From assembly GCF_015557635.1 (NCBI RefSeq), contig NZ_JADNOP010000002.1:62001-126000 (forward strand): a stretch of 64,000 nt of DNA, read 5' to 3'. This document shows positions 27,704-36,552 of this stretch, in pieces (within the stretch, counting starts at the first letter, position 1; every line of letters begins with the position of its first letter). Position numbers and translations under genes: made by a program. Origin of the DNA: Fusicatenibacter saccharivorans. GTDB lineage: Bacteria > Bacillota > Clostridia > Lachnospirales > Lachnospiraceae. The notes under the pieces are model-generated. The model made no database searches. It had not been told where the DNA came from and saw only the letters and a program-made list of their open reading frames with translations.

Positions 27704-28750
27704 CTATAGATAATTCAAAATGTCAGATAGGTTATTAACTTCAATATCGGCTTTTTCACTCTCTTCCATTACAGTCCACAAACTTCCAAATCCCTGTTTT
27801 ATCCATATCGTTTTCATTCCTAACTGTTTTGCTGGTACAATATCATTATCAATGCGGTCACCAATCATTACAGCATTTTCCGGCTTACAGCCACTTCTTT
27901 CCAAAGCAATTTCAAATATACGTCTGTCCGGTTTTGAAACACCTTCTTCTGCTGATGCAATGACTAAATCAATATATTTTCGCACTCCGAGATTTTCTAA
28001 TCTTTCAGAAGTTCCTAATGGTTGGTTTGCGATTATACCAATTTCATAATTTCTGTTTAACCTTTTCAGGCAATCTTCAGAATCTGTATACAGCTTTTCA
28101 TATTGTGATTCCCATTTAGGTAGTTCTATCCCCAATTGTTTTGCTATCTCTAAATCACCTTTTTTATTTCTCCTGTATAATGATATCGCATGTTCATAAA
28201 TTTGTTGCGAAGTTAGACTAGATAATTCAGCAATTTTTTTCATCCTATCTTCATAAACTCTACTTTCATCAACCAGCGTCGAACCAACATCAAAAAATAA
28301 CCATTTTATTTCATCCTTCTTAGGCAAAAATCCTCTTTGTCTCGCTTCTTCTAGCAGTCTTGGTTGAATTTCCGGATATGTCCAATTAAGCGGTAGTTCA
28401 TTCATAATTGCTATTTTCTCTATCTCACTATGTAAATCTTTTTCAAACGTATGTATCTCCGCGAAAAATAACTTTCCAAAGGTTTCTTTCCCATCAAAGT
28501 TGTCTGGCGCCGTCACAGAATAAATACATATCGGATTTATCTCAAAATTAATGGCTCCTGTTTCCTCATACAATTCTCTCTTTGCTGTTTCAAGAATATC
28601 CTCACCTTGTTCTCTATGTCCTCCCGGCACTTCCCATGTACTTCTTTCTCTATGCTTACAGAATACCCATTTTCCATTATGTTTTGCAATAATAACTGCA
28701 AACTTTAGCATTGAATCATCAATGCTATCATAAAAATTCACTTTCGTCAT
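27704..28750 (-). CDS. Nudix hydrolase-HAD phosphatase fusion protein
   Basis: 348 residues with two enzyme domains. Residues about 12-140 are a Nudix domain with the complete box GGHREQGEDILETAKRELYEETGAI (G-x5-E-x7-REL-x-EE-x-TG). Residues about 148-348 are a HAD-superfamily hydrolase: motif I DVGSTLVDE (nucleophile Asp kept, the usual second Asp is Gly-Ser), motif II-like ANQPLGTS, Lys in SKPDRRIFEIAL, and motif IV GDRIDNDI. The Nudix part should hydrolyse a nucleoside diphosphate derivative and the HAD part a phosphomonoester, perhaps in sequence. AAGGAG lies eight bases before the ATG. The stop codon borders a truncated IS110 gene; the C-terminus looks complete. Confidence 0.88.
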   Translation of the reverse strand: MTKVNFYDSIDDSMLKFAVIIAKHNGKWVFCKHRERSTWEVPGGHREQGEDILETAKRELYEETGAINFEINPICIYSVTAPDNFDGKETFGKLFFAEIHTFEKDLHSEIEKIAIMNELPLNWTYPEIQPRLLEEARQRGFLPKKDEIKWLFFDVGSTLVDESRVYEDRMKKIAELSSLTSQQIYEHAISLYRRNKKGDLEIAKQLGIELPKWESQYEKLYTDSEDCLKRLNRNYEIGIIANQPLGTSERLENLGVRKYIDLVIASAEEGVSKPDRRIFEIALERSGCKPENAVMIGDRIDNDIVPAKQLGMKTIWIKQGFGSLWTVMEESEKADIEVNNLSDILNYL

Positions 28751-28832
28751 ATAATGCTCCTTATTAAATTTCTTCTATTTATCATTTATTGTTCCCACAA
28801 ATAGAGCCAAACCAGAGCCATTTGATAAAACA

Positions 28833-28874
28833 AATGCCGGAAGCCCGCATAAATACAGGCTTTCGGCATTTTAA
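28833..28874. terminator. Hairpin terminator at the left edge of the guaA element
   Basis: Arms AAATGCCGGAAGCC and GGCTTTCGGCATTTT with a loop CGCATAAATACA. It is part of a roughly 60-base segment that also occurs, imperfectly, just downstream of guaA at 39480-39546. Confidence 0.8.
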
Positions 28875-28879
28875 TCTGT

Positions 28880-28891
28880 TATTCAAACTCG
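28880..28891 (-). repeat. Probable attachment-site copy (att, distal end of element)
   Basis: Minus strand GAGTTTGAATAA, matching the last codons of guaA (GAGTTTGAGTAA at 39535-39546) with one change. The resemblance continues into the flanking terminators (AAAATGC and TTTATGCGGG shared). Direct repeats this far apart around a mobile region indicate site-specific integration at the guaA 3' end. Confidence 0.7.
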
Positions 28892-28923
28892 CTCCTGTTA
28901 GATGTTTTCTAAACAGATTTGCT

Positions 28924-29082
28924 TATGAGATTTCGCTCAGAGTATTGGTATTCTTTTCATTATTCAGATAGTAGAGGCTATCTGATTTTTTGTTGCCATT
29001 GTGTTGCCACATTATTGGTGTTAATCTACTATCCCTAATTCTTTTAGGAAGATCGGAGTACCACTCATCTACTTGTCTCATT
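28924..29082 (-). CDS. Small hypothetical protein at the end of the element
   Basis: 52-residue frame beginning MRQVDEWYSDLPKRIRDSRL. AAGGAAG lies seven bases before the ATG, and it follows the metallopeptidase gene by 26 bases, so it could be the last gene of the restriction operon. No family was recognised. A paired direct repeat (TGTTGCCA twice, 28992-29010) lies within it, which may instead mean that this DNA is the integrase arm-binding region of the element. Low confidence that it is a true gene. Confidence 0.35.
28992..29010 (+). repeat. Two TGTTGCCA repeats, 11-base period
   Basis: Copies at 28992-28999 and 29003-29010. Such short tandem direct repeats near an attachment site are typical arm-type binding sites for tyrosine recombinases. 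A similar pair (TGTTATCAA) lies at the other end. Confidence 0.45.
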
Positions 29083-29108
29083 TCGTACTTCCTTTTTAAC
29101 GATATGTA

Positions 29109-29834
29109 CTACAATTCGTGTACAATATCCTGATCCAACACTTGCTTCCGTTCTTTCCAATCTGGCATATAATTTGAAAGAAACATATAAAACTGCTTGC
29201 TGTGATTTGGATATAAAAAGTGGGTCAACTCATGCAAAACCACATAGTCAATATATGGTATACCAGCTTTAATTAAGTAGAAATTTAGCGTTATTATTCC
29301 ACGATTTACGCTGCAACTGCCCCACAAAGTTTTCATTTTACGGACTGAAACCTTTGGCATAGGAATACCGTATTTTTCAATAATAGGGTACCAATGTTCT
29401 GTTCGTTCCTGAAGGAGCGCCTTCGCCTGTTTTCTCCACCAATTTTCAAACTGTCTCTGAATTTTTGACTGGTCATTCGCATCCTGGCAACAGATATGAA
29501 TGATCTTTCCTTCTGAATATACTTTTTCTTTTTCACATTCAGTAACAACGAAAAGCATATCTTCACCAAGAAACTTAATTGAAAATCCATCTCTGATTTC
29601 ATCAGTCGCTGCATATCCAACAGTTTTCCGAAAAGCATCTAGTTTTGATTCAATCCAGGTACCCTTATCCACTAAAAACTCTTCAGCCCACGTGGTCGGA
29701 ACTGTTTTCGGCATAGACAATACAATTTCCTGAGATGGGTAAACCTTTAAACGACAAGTCTTCATAGATTTTCGATCCAACTTGACACTGACTATCTTTT
29801 TAGATGATGGTAATGTAATACTAACCGTTTCCAT
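29109..29834 (-). CDS. YgjP-type zinc metallopeptidase (DUF45) in restriction operon
   Basis: 241-residue protein with the zinc motif HELTH at residues 201-205, within YIDYVVLHELTHFLYPNHSKQFY, and the family stretch KVSVRKMKTLWGSCSVNRGIITLNFYLI (about 160-187) just before it. This is the YgjP/DUF45 family, related to SprT-like proteases. Such genes are often found at the end of type I restriction operons, but their role there is not established. Here it starts two bases after the hsdR stop codon and so is translationally coupled to it. No secretion signal. A role in processing restriction subunits or cleaving DNA-protein adducts is conceivable but not shown. Confidence 0.85.
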   Translation of the reverse strand: METVSITLPSSKKIVSVKLDRKSMKTCRLKVYPSQEIVLSMPKTVPTTWAEEFLVDKGTWIESKLDAFRKTVGYAATDEIRDGFSIKFLGEDMLFVVTECEKEKVYSEGKIIHICCQDANDQSKIQRQFENWWRKQAKALLQERTEHWYPIIEKYGIPMPKVSVRKMKTLWGSCSVNRGIITLNFYLIKAGIPYIDYVVLHELTHFLYPNHSKQFYMFLSNYMPDWKERKQVLDQDIVHEL

Positions 29835-29836
29835 GC

Positions 29837-32800
29837 TTAATAGCCCTTCTTAGCCACCATCATAATTTCATCAATGATGATATCAATAGTGTCTAAGCTC
29901 CATTCCAGCTTATGGTCTTCCATATAATCAAAGAGAAGATCATCAAGTGCCTTTTTAATGTCTCTGTGTACAATGACATTTTCTCGCCAGTCACGTTTTG
30001 TATGTTTTACAATAACGGCTTTGATATCCAATGCCAATTGTCCTAATTCCTCCGAAATTTCTACATCTGTTGCTCCAGTTGATTTTTTAATACCAGCACA
30101 AACCGCACCATAGAAAGACTTTGCATCGCTGTCATCCATGATATTTTCAGGATATTTGACAGAATTTCGACCTGCCCGGTAATCTTCTGCCATCTTTTCC
30201 ATTGAAGACAGATATTTTTCACTATCGCGCTCTTCCATATAGTCAGCAATTGTCTTTTTGATGCGCTCCATGAAGGTCATATAACGAATCGGATCCACAT
30301 ACCGCTGACTTTCCAAGACCTCAACCTGTCGGGTCTGGATTGCTTCAGCCTTGGCCTCGTTAGAACCCAGTCGTGCCAATTGTTCCTCCATTTTCTCCTT
30401 GTTGGTAATATCCAGAGGTTCAATCAAAATCTTGGCATCTTCCGCATTCACATAGGCATTCAGAAGCTGACGAATGCCATCTTCATACCGTGAGAAGTCT
30501 ACACGATCATTAAAGCGCAGAGCTACACTATCTTTTAATTTCTTGAAGAACAAATAGTCCTTGCGATAGGCCTCTGCCTGTTCAAATCCAACGGCTTTAA
30601 ACAGTTCATAGCTGGAGTACATGAAGTCCACCATTTTTGCAAATGCAGACAGTTTTTCGTAAAAGTCCTTACGCACATCATACTCTCTCAGGCGTTCCTG
30701 CCAGACATTGGCGCTGGATTCATCAGGAGCAATTCCCTTAAAAATTTTCCAGAGCTGCTGATGGACCTGAGCGAGTTTGTCCTTTTCTTCCGCAACAGCA
30801 GAGATAGCCGCATGGATTTCAGACTTGTTGAACAGGTTCATACCGGACTGCTCATCGCTATACAGATCCAGAGCAGAATTCAGCTTTTTGAAAATTCCTA
30901 TATAGTCCACGACCAGACCGAAATCCTTATCCGTGTACACTCTGTTCACACGGGCTATTGCCTGTAAAAGGGTATGATCCTTCAGTTTTTTATCCACATA
31001 CAGGACTGCTGCAATAGGGGCATCAAAGCCGGTGAGCAGCTTATCTTTCACTATCAAAAGGTCAATATCTCCTTCCGGATCAATAAACTGTCCTGTTACG
31101 GAGTCTTCATATGCATCGTAGTTATTTTTGAAAAGCGGATCAATCTCTTTGTGAAAGAACTCTCCAATAATTTTTTCAGTCTGAGGCGTATTACTCTCGT
31201 CATCGCCTTCTCTGCTGGTATTAGGTGTAATCACAACCGCCGGGGTAATGCCGCCAAGATCCCGCAGCTTGTAAAAAAGCTGCACTGCTTCAGCACGGGA
31301 AGAACAGGTCAACATCGCTTTAAATCCTTTAGGTTTCACAAAACCAATAAAGTGCTCATGCAAGTCAAAAGCGATCATATTCAGACGAGCTTCTGTCTGA
31401 GCCAGTGCCACAAAACGGCTGTATTTGACTTCTAAATCCTTTTTAGCCTCTTCATTCAGCCCTACGGTAATGTACTTTAAGTGTGTATTGATTTGTTCAC
31501 TAGTGACCGTCTGAGGAATCACACGGCCTTCATAGACAATGGGGACCGTTACCTTGTCATCGATGGCATCCTGCAGGGTATATTTATCAATCAGGGGGCC
31601 GAACTTGGCGTAGGTATCTTTGGCTGACATAACATCTCGCTTATCGTCCTTGGGCTTCTTCTGCATCAGAGGGGTGCCTGTAAAGGCAATCTTGACTGCA
31701 TTGGGTAGTACCCTGTTCATGTAGATGTTCAGCTTACCGTACTGAGTTCGGTGGCCTTCGTCGATGAAAACAAAGATATTTTCACTGTCGTTGCAGTATT
31801 CCTGCTTTACGGCAGCCTCAAATTTGTTGACCAGAGCTGTGATAACGGTATTTCCGTCTTCCTTCAGCAACTCGATCAGACCCTTGCCGGTCTTGGCACG
31901 GTGAGGGCTCATCTGTGTATGAATAAAGTTATCCCGGATCTGTTTATCCAGATTAATGCGGTCAGTTACCATCACAAAGCGGGGCCGCTTGATGCTGCTG
32001 CCAAGCTTCATGCTCTCCCGCAGAATCATCTTGGTCAGCATAATCATAGTGATGGTTTTGCCGCTGCCTTGGGTATGCCAAACAACACCATTTCGAGTAT
32101 CAGCACCATCCTGAAGCAGAATTCGCTTCATGCACTTTTTAACCGCAAAATACTGCTTGTAGCGGCAGATCTTCTTCACATTGTTATCGTAGATGATAAA
32201 ATTGCGGATTAGATCCAGCAGCCGATCCGGGTGCAGCAAGGAAACCAGAGCACGATCCTGCTCCTTGATCTGACCATCCGGAGAACACTTGCGACACCAG
32301 TTATTCAGCCACTCCTTATCATCCTCATGCCAGGATACAAAGTACTTTGCAGGAGTACCGCAAGTACCATACAGAACCTTGTCCGGATTCATGGCCAGCA
32401 CCAATTGAGTGTAACGGAAGAGGTGTGGGATGTATTCTTCGCCCCAGTTGCGGATATTTTGGTTGACACCTTCCATCACATCCACACTGGATTTCTTACA
32501 TTCAATGACCACAAGGGGGATACCGTTAACCAGTACCACAATATCTGGGCGGGCAAATTTTCCGTTGGGGCGCTCCACTTCAAACTCATCAGTCACCTGG
32601 AATGTGTTATTTTCCGGGTGTTCAAAGTCGATAAAACTCAGATCAAAGGACTGACGGGTTCCGTCAGGCAGATCCTCTTCCATGCTCTTGCCGGCACAGA
32701 GCAGCTCATAGATTGCCTTGTTTTCAGCATACAGTCCGGCAACACTAAACTGATCCACAGTTTGCATGGCCTTGGCAATGGAGCCTCCAGAAAAGTATCG

Positions 32801-32995
32801 TTCTTCTGTGCCAAACTGATACATCTGGTGGCTCAGAAAAGACTGCAGTTCTTCCGTAAACAGCACAGCCCGGCGAGAGCCACGTTTTTTCTCCGCTTCA
32901 CTACGGGGGACAATCGTATATCCCAGTTTTTCAATGACTTTCAGAGCACGATCCTGGGATTCCGGTCGTTCATTAAAAATTGTATGGTTTGGCAT
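29837..32995 (-). CDS. hsdR: Type I restriction enzyme R subunit (motor and nuclease)
   Basis: 1052-residue restriction subunit. The N-terminal nuclease domain shows PDIVVLVNGIPLVVIECKKSS, the PD-(D/E)xK core (about 175-195). The Walker A motif is GSGKT, with Lys313 (HTQGSGKTITMIML). The DEAD-box-like motif II is FIDEGHRTQYG, followed by FTGTPL and later helicase motifs such as DLLIVKDKLLTGFDAP. A helical C-terminal domain binds the methylase core. The start at 32995 (MPNHTIFNERP) follows GAAGGAAAACCT; an upstream ATG at 33013 is possible. It lies 52 bases after hsdS. It would translocate DNA and cut foreign DNA without the host methylation pattern. Confidence 0.95.
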   Translation of the reverse strand: MPNHTIFNERPESQDRALKVIEKLGYTIVPRSEAEKKRGSRRAVLFTEELQSFLSHQMYQFGTEERYFSGGSIAKAMQTVDQFSVAGLYAENKAIYELLCAGKSMEEDLPDGTRQSFDLSFIDFEHPENNTFQVTDEFEVERPNGKFARPDIVVLVNGIPLVVIECKKSSVDVMEGVNQNIRNWGEEYIPHLFRYTQLVLAMNPDKVLYGTCGTPAKYFVSWHEDDKEWLNNWCRKCSPDGQIKEQDRALVSLLHPDRLLDLIRNFIIYDNNVKKICRYKQYFAVKKCMKRILLQDGADTRNGVVWHTQGSGKTITMIMLTKMILRESMKLGSSIKRPRFVMVTDRINLDKQIRDNFIHTQMSPHRAKTGKGLIELLKEDGNTVITALVNKFEAAVKQEYCNDSENIFVFIDEGHRTQYGKLNIYMNRVLPNAVKIAFTGTPLMQKKPKDDKRDVMSAKDTYAKFGPLIDKYTLQDAIDDKVTVPIVYEGRVIPQTVTSEQINTHLKYITVGLNEEAKKDLEVKYSRFVALAQTEARLNMIAFDLHEHFIGFVKPKGFKAMLTCSSRAEAVQLFYKLRDLGGITPAVVITPNTSREGDDESNTPQTEKIIGEFFHKEIDPLFKNNYDAYEDSVTGQFIDPEGDIDLLIVKDKLLTGFDAPIAAVLYVDKKLKDHTLLQAIARVNRVYTDKDFGLVVDYIGIFKKLNSALDLYSDEQSGMNLFNKSEIHAAISAVAEEKDKLAQVHQQLWKIFKGIAPDESSANVWQERLREYDVRKDFYEKLSAFAKMVDFMYSSYELFKAVGFEQAEAYRKDYLFFKKLKDSVALRFNDRVDFSRYEDGIRQLLNAYVNAEDAKILIEPLDITNKEKMEEQLARLGSNEAKAEAIQTRQVEVLESQRYVDPIRYMTFMERIKKTIADYMEERDSEKYLSSMEKMAEDYRAGRNSVKYPENIMDDSDAKSFYGAVCAGIKKSTGATDVEISEELGQLALDIKAVIVKHTKRDWRENVIVHRDIKKALDDLLFDYMEDHKLEWSLDTIDIIIDEIMMVAKKGY

Positions 32996-33047
32996 AGGTT
33001 TTCCTTCTTTCATGAGACTTGTGCTGCTTAACAGAAATATCTGCTAT

Positions 33048-34325
33048 TTATGTAGGTACGCGGACACTGCCTGTGAGCAACAACTTTGCCAAGCTCTTTT
33101 TCTTTTTCTTCGTTTCTTCTAACTCTCGCTGATGAAGAGTGATGAGGTAATCGATGGTTATGAAATAATCACCAATTCTTTTTTGCTCCTCTAATTGAGG
33201 AACGAATAAGTCAACATCACTAAAAGTTGTTTTGTTTACAATTGGTACAGCTTGTTGAGCTGATAATGCTTTAATTACTGGAGAGAAATTTTCAAATGCT
33301 GTAAACACAAAATTATTATCATAATTTGAACTTGGTACGACAGCATTTATTTGTTGATTTGATATTGCAAAGTCTTTTATTTGAGCCACTTTTCCGATGG
33401 TAGAACCAATGCTAACAAACAATGTACTACCTGGATTAAGTTTTCTGCCAAAATTAAATCCTTTTTCTGTTAACGTGGTAATCGTATTCTCTACATATCT
33501 GTTTCCTTGTATATCAGCAGGACTAACGAACAAGTATGAACCATCATAATTGTCTTTATCTTTTGTAGGTGGAGTACTACCAGTTATTACTTCACCTAAT
33601 TCAGAAACCTTACGCTGTTCCCAAGCGTCAGAAAATTCTGGAAAGCGAATGACCGGTTCGCTGTGTCCTTTCGCAGGGAACATAGCTTGGAGAAAACCAC
33701 TTTTCAACCGTTGCAGTTCTGCAATAAGCTGCTGCTTTAACTCGATTACCCTGTCGCAACATGAAAGAATTTCTGCAATCTTTTTCTGCTCATCAACGGG
33801 AGGAAAAACAAGTGCCGCAGAGAAAAACTCAGGAGTAGATACATTTAGCAGGCCGTGGTTTCTTGCGCCTTCCTGGGCAATCTTGTATATCTCCCGATTA
33901 AACATTCCGGCTTCAAAATACTGTCTGTAGAAATCAGTATTTGTGCCCTCATTAGCTGAGAAGCAGATATATAACGGAGAAACAATGCCTTTATCATACT
34001 TCTCCAGTTGCTTGATTGCACCATACGCGTAATCCGCAGAATAGCTCTTGTTATATGCGAAATTACCTTTTTGAAGAAGAAAATACCCAGTCTTATCTTC
34101 ACTGGCGTAGGGCGTATTATAATAATCAAGCTGGCTGATTAGTCCTTGCTGTGCAGAAATGGTCAGAACATTTTGATTGTTTTCAGTATTTTTCTGTGTC
34201 AATCGATGGAAACATTCGTTGAAATGAACGACTTTCCACTCTTTAGGAATCACATAGCCGTGTTCCAGTTTATATCCTTCTGGTACCTGCCCAGCGGCAA
34301 TACCAGAGTATATCTGTTTGGTCAT
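33048..34325 (-). CDS. hsdS: Type I restriction-modification specificity subunit, two target domains
   Basis: 425-residue S subunit with two target-recognition domains. TRD1 spans about 25-185. Conserved region 1 (PVDEQKKIAEILSCCDRVIELKQQLIAELQRLKSGFLQAMF, about 180-222) forms the central helix. TRD2 spans about 235-385, starting AWEQRKVSELGEVITGSTPP, and a second conserved helix (QLEEQKRIGDYFITIDYLITLHQRELEETKKKKKSLAKLLL) ends it. Together the TRDs define a two-part DNA target. GGAGGTCAAGTAC precedes the ATG, 17 bases after hsdM. A separate half-size S gene sits upstream of hsdM. Confidence 0.93.
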   Translation of the reverse strand: MTKQIYSGIAAGQVPEGYKLEHGYVIPKEWKVVHFNECFHRLTQKNTENNQNVLTISAQQGLISQLDYYNTPYASEDKTGYFLLQKGNFAYNKSYSADYAYGAIKQLEKYDKGIVSPLYICFSANEGTNTDFYRQYFEAGMFNREIYKIAQEGARNHGLLNVSTPEFFSAALVFPPVDEQKKIAEILSCCDRVIELKQQLIAELQRLKSGFLQAMFPAKGHSEPVIRFPEFSDAWEQRKVSELGEVITGSTPPTKDKDNYDGSYLFVSPADIQGNRYVENTITTLTEKGFNFGRKLNPGSTLFVSIGSTIGKVAQIKDFAISNQQINAVVPSSNYDNNFVFTAFENFSPVIKALSAQQAVPIVNKTTFSDVDLFVPQLEEQKRIGDYFITIDYLITLHQRELEETKKKKKSLAKLLLTGSVRVPT

Positions 34326-34342
34326 GTACTTGACCTCCTATA

Positions 34343-35905
34343 TTATAGCCCAAGTTCTTTCAGATAGGCGTCCATCTGCTTCTCAGCCTCTGCAATCTCT
34401 ATTTTCAGCTGGGCAATATTGGACTGAACCTGCTGAAGATCAATCGGATCTTCCTCTTCAAAGGTATCCACATAACGTGGAATATTCAGATTGTACTCAT
34501 TCTCTTGGATTTCGTCCAAGGTTGCTACATGTGCAAATTTATCCTTTTCTACACGGTTCTGATATGCTTCCACAATGGCATCAATATGTTCCGGTGCCAA
34601 TTCGTTCTGATTGCTTGCCTTGATATAACGAGGATTACCATCCTCGTCCTTCCTGCTGGCGTCGATAAAAAGCACATCCGTGTTGGGGCGATTCTTCTTA
34701 AACACCAGAATACAGGCCGGGATAGAAGTACCATAGAACAAGTTTTCAGGCAAACCAATAACCGCATCCAGAAGATTTTCCTCAATAACTTTTTGGCGGA
34801 TACGACCTTCTGCTGCACCACGGAACAGAACACCATGAGGCGCAACAGCGGCAATTCGGCCATTGACGGAGAGGCTGTTGATCATGTGCAACAGGAATGC
34901 CCAGTCACCCTTACTTGCAGGAGGGACACCCCAGTCGAAACGATGGAACTTATCCAGAGTGGCTTCCATCTTAAACTCTTTTTTGCCCTTGCCACTGGAC
35001 TCACCGCCGGGATTAAAACCGGATGCCCACTTATCCTTCGAGAAAGGCATATTTGCGACAATGGCATCAAAGAGAAGCAGATTACCGTCAGCATCCAGGA
35101 ACACCGGGTTTGCCAGAGTATCACCCCAGCCAATCTTTGCATCCCTGATTTCATGGATATACATATTCATCTTGGCCATTGCCACGGAAGACCCGTTGAC
35201 TTCCTGACCATAAATGGAGACTTCCTTGCTGTTCTGCTTTTTCGCAGCCTTGATCAACAGAGAACCAGATCCGCAGGTAGGATCATACACACGCTCACCG
35301 GGCTGGACATTCACAATGCGAGCCATTATTTCGGAGACAGCTGCCGGGGTATAGAAGGAACCAGCCTTCTTACCTGCCATGCTAGCAAACTGGCCAATCA
35401 TGTACTCATAGGCATCACCAATAACATCGGCAGGGACTTGACCAGGCTTCACCTCGATATCCGAAGGGCGAAGGCTCAGCGGCTCAAAGTCCTCCAGTAG
35501 ATCCCGAAGGATTGCCTTTTTGTGTTCTAGTGTGCCCAGTGCATTTTCGCTGTTGTAGTCCACGGTGTTCAGAACACCGGCCAACTGTTGGTTGTTATCC
35601 GCCTCGATTTTGCGCATAGCGGCATTGATCAACTGCCCAATCTTGTCAGAATATCTCTGGTCATAGAGAGACTGGAAGGAGCACTCTTCCGCAATGATAA
35701 AGGGCAGATATCGCTTCTGACGCTCCAGACGGATGCCGGAATACTCCTTTTTCAATTCGTCCAGAGCATCTTCATAGGAATCACTCAGATACTTTACGAA
35801 CATAATCGGCAGTACGTAGTCTTTATAGTTGGCTGCATCGATGGTATCTCGCAGAGTATCTGCGCCACGCATCAATGCATTTTCAATATCCTTCTTAGTC
35901 GTCAT
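34343..35905 (-). CDS. hsdM: Type I restriction-modification methyltransferase subunit
   Basis: 520-residue N6-adenine methyltransferase. The N-terminal helical domain (MTTKKDIENALMRGADTLRDT..YVLPIMFVKYLSDSYED) precedes the SAM-binding motif I DPTCGSG (208-214). Catalytic motif IV is NMPF (Asn285 onward) and not the usual NPPY/F; the same position is Met in some clostridial homologues. The C-terminal helical region (about 430-520) holds the S-binding coil. The first bases overlap the half-S gene in ATGA, so translation is coupled. It modifies host DNA and is needed for restriction. Confidence 0.94.
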   Translation of the reverse strand: MTTKKDIENALMRGADTLRDTIDAANYKDYVLPIMFVKYLSDSYEDALDELKKEYSGIRLERQKRYLPFIIAEECSFQSLYDQRYSDKIGQLINAAMRKIEADNNQQLAGVLNTVDYNSENALGTLEHKKAILRDLLEDFEPLSLRPSDIEVKPGQVPADVIGDAYEYMIGQFASMAGKKAGSFYTPAAVSEIMARIVNVQPGERVYDPTCGSGSLLIKAAKKQNSKEVSIYGQEVNGSSVAMAKMNMYIHEIRDAKIGWGDTLANPVFLDADGNLLLFDAIVANMPFSKDKWASGFNPGGESSGKGKKEFKMEATLDKFHRFDWGVPPASKGDWAFLLHMINSLSVNGRIAAVAPHGVLFRGAAEGRIRQKVIEENLLDAVIGLPENLFYGTSIPACILVFKKNRPNTDVLFIDASRKDEDGNPRYIKASNQNELAPEHIDAIVEAYQNRVEKDKFAHVATLDEIQENEYNLNIPRYVDTFEEEDPIDLQQVQSNIAQLKIEIAEAEKQMDAYLKELGL

Positions 35906-36495
35906 TGGTTGGTTCCTCCAATCATCTTTTCAATAAGATGTTCTGTTAATATACGTTCATTTTCGATCAGCTCACGATACATACGTTCTCGTTTTCTGCT
36001 TAACAGGTCAATCTGCGCCGCTTGCCGTTGAATATGCAAGGGCTGTAAGGGGACTTCCAAATCCAAGACTGTTTTGATTTTTACGGTCTTCTGGGCTGTC
36101 CCGCTTTCCAGGCTGAGAATTCGTTCCTCCACACTTTTTTGTGCCAGACACAATCGAAGGTACTCCGGCATAACCTTTGCACAGTCTTTTACTCGAAGTA
36201 TCGCAAATTGAGAGGGGACGAGAATATTTTCATAGTCAGGCTCGATAGACGCCGGGTACATTGGAGAGACCAGCCGAATTACAACATCTCCTACCTTTGT
36301 AAATAAGGCATTCTCCAGACTCTCACAGGCATGAAAAATCTCCAGCTCTGATCTATTAATATTTCCATTTTCATCGAATGCTCTAAGCGTAAGACGGCTG
36401 TACTCGAAAACGCTTTCCTTCTGATTTTTAGCCTCTTTTCGGCTTAAAACTATTCCGCCTTGCACATCTGCAAGATCTGAAATTTTAGCGATCAT
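35902..36495 (-). CDS. Half-size type I specificity subunit-like protein
   Basis: 197-residue protein with one target-recognition domain (about 1-155, MIAKISDLADVQGGIVLSRKEA through KIKTVLDLEVPLQPLHIQRQAAQI) and a single terminal helix (LLSRKRERMYRELIENERILTEHLIEK). Half-S proteins can pair to make a symmetric S. Here it is encoded before hsdM, and a full two-domain HsdS follows hsdM. The stop overlaps the hsdM start (ATGA). The start at 36495 is set by GGAGGCGAAAAG; a frame open to 36543 is unlikely to be used. Whether it joins the enzyme, replaces HsdS or does neither is unknown. Confidence 0.8.
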   Translation of the reverse strand: MIAKISDLADVQGGIVLSRKEAKNQKESVFEYSRLTLRAFDENGNINRSELEIFHACESLENALFTKVGDVVIRLVSPMYPASIEPDYENILVPSQFAILRVKDCAKVMPEYLRLCLAQKSVEERILSLESGTAQKTVKIKTVLDLEVPLQPLHIQRQAAQIDLLSRKRERMYRELIENERILTEHLIEKMIGGTNQ

Positions 36496-36552
36496 CTTTT
36501 CGCCTCCAAAGAAAAGCGATCCGCCCATAAATGGGCGGGCCACCTTATCATG

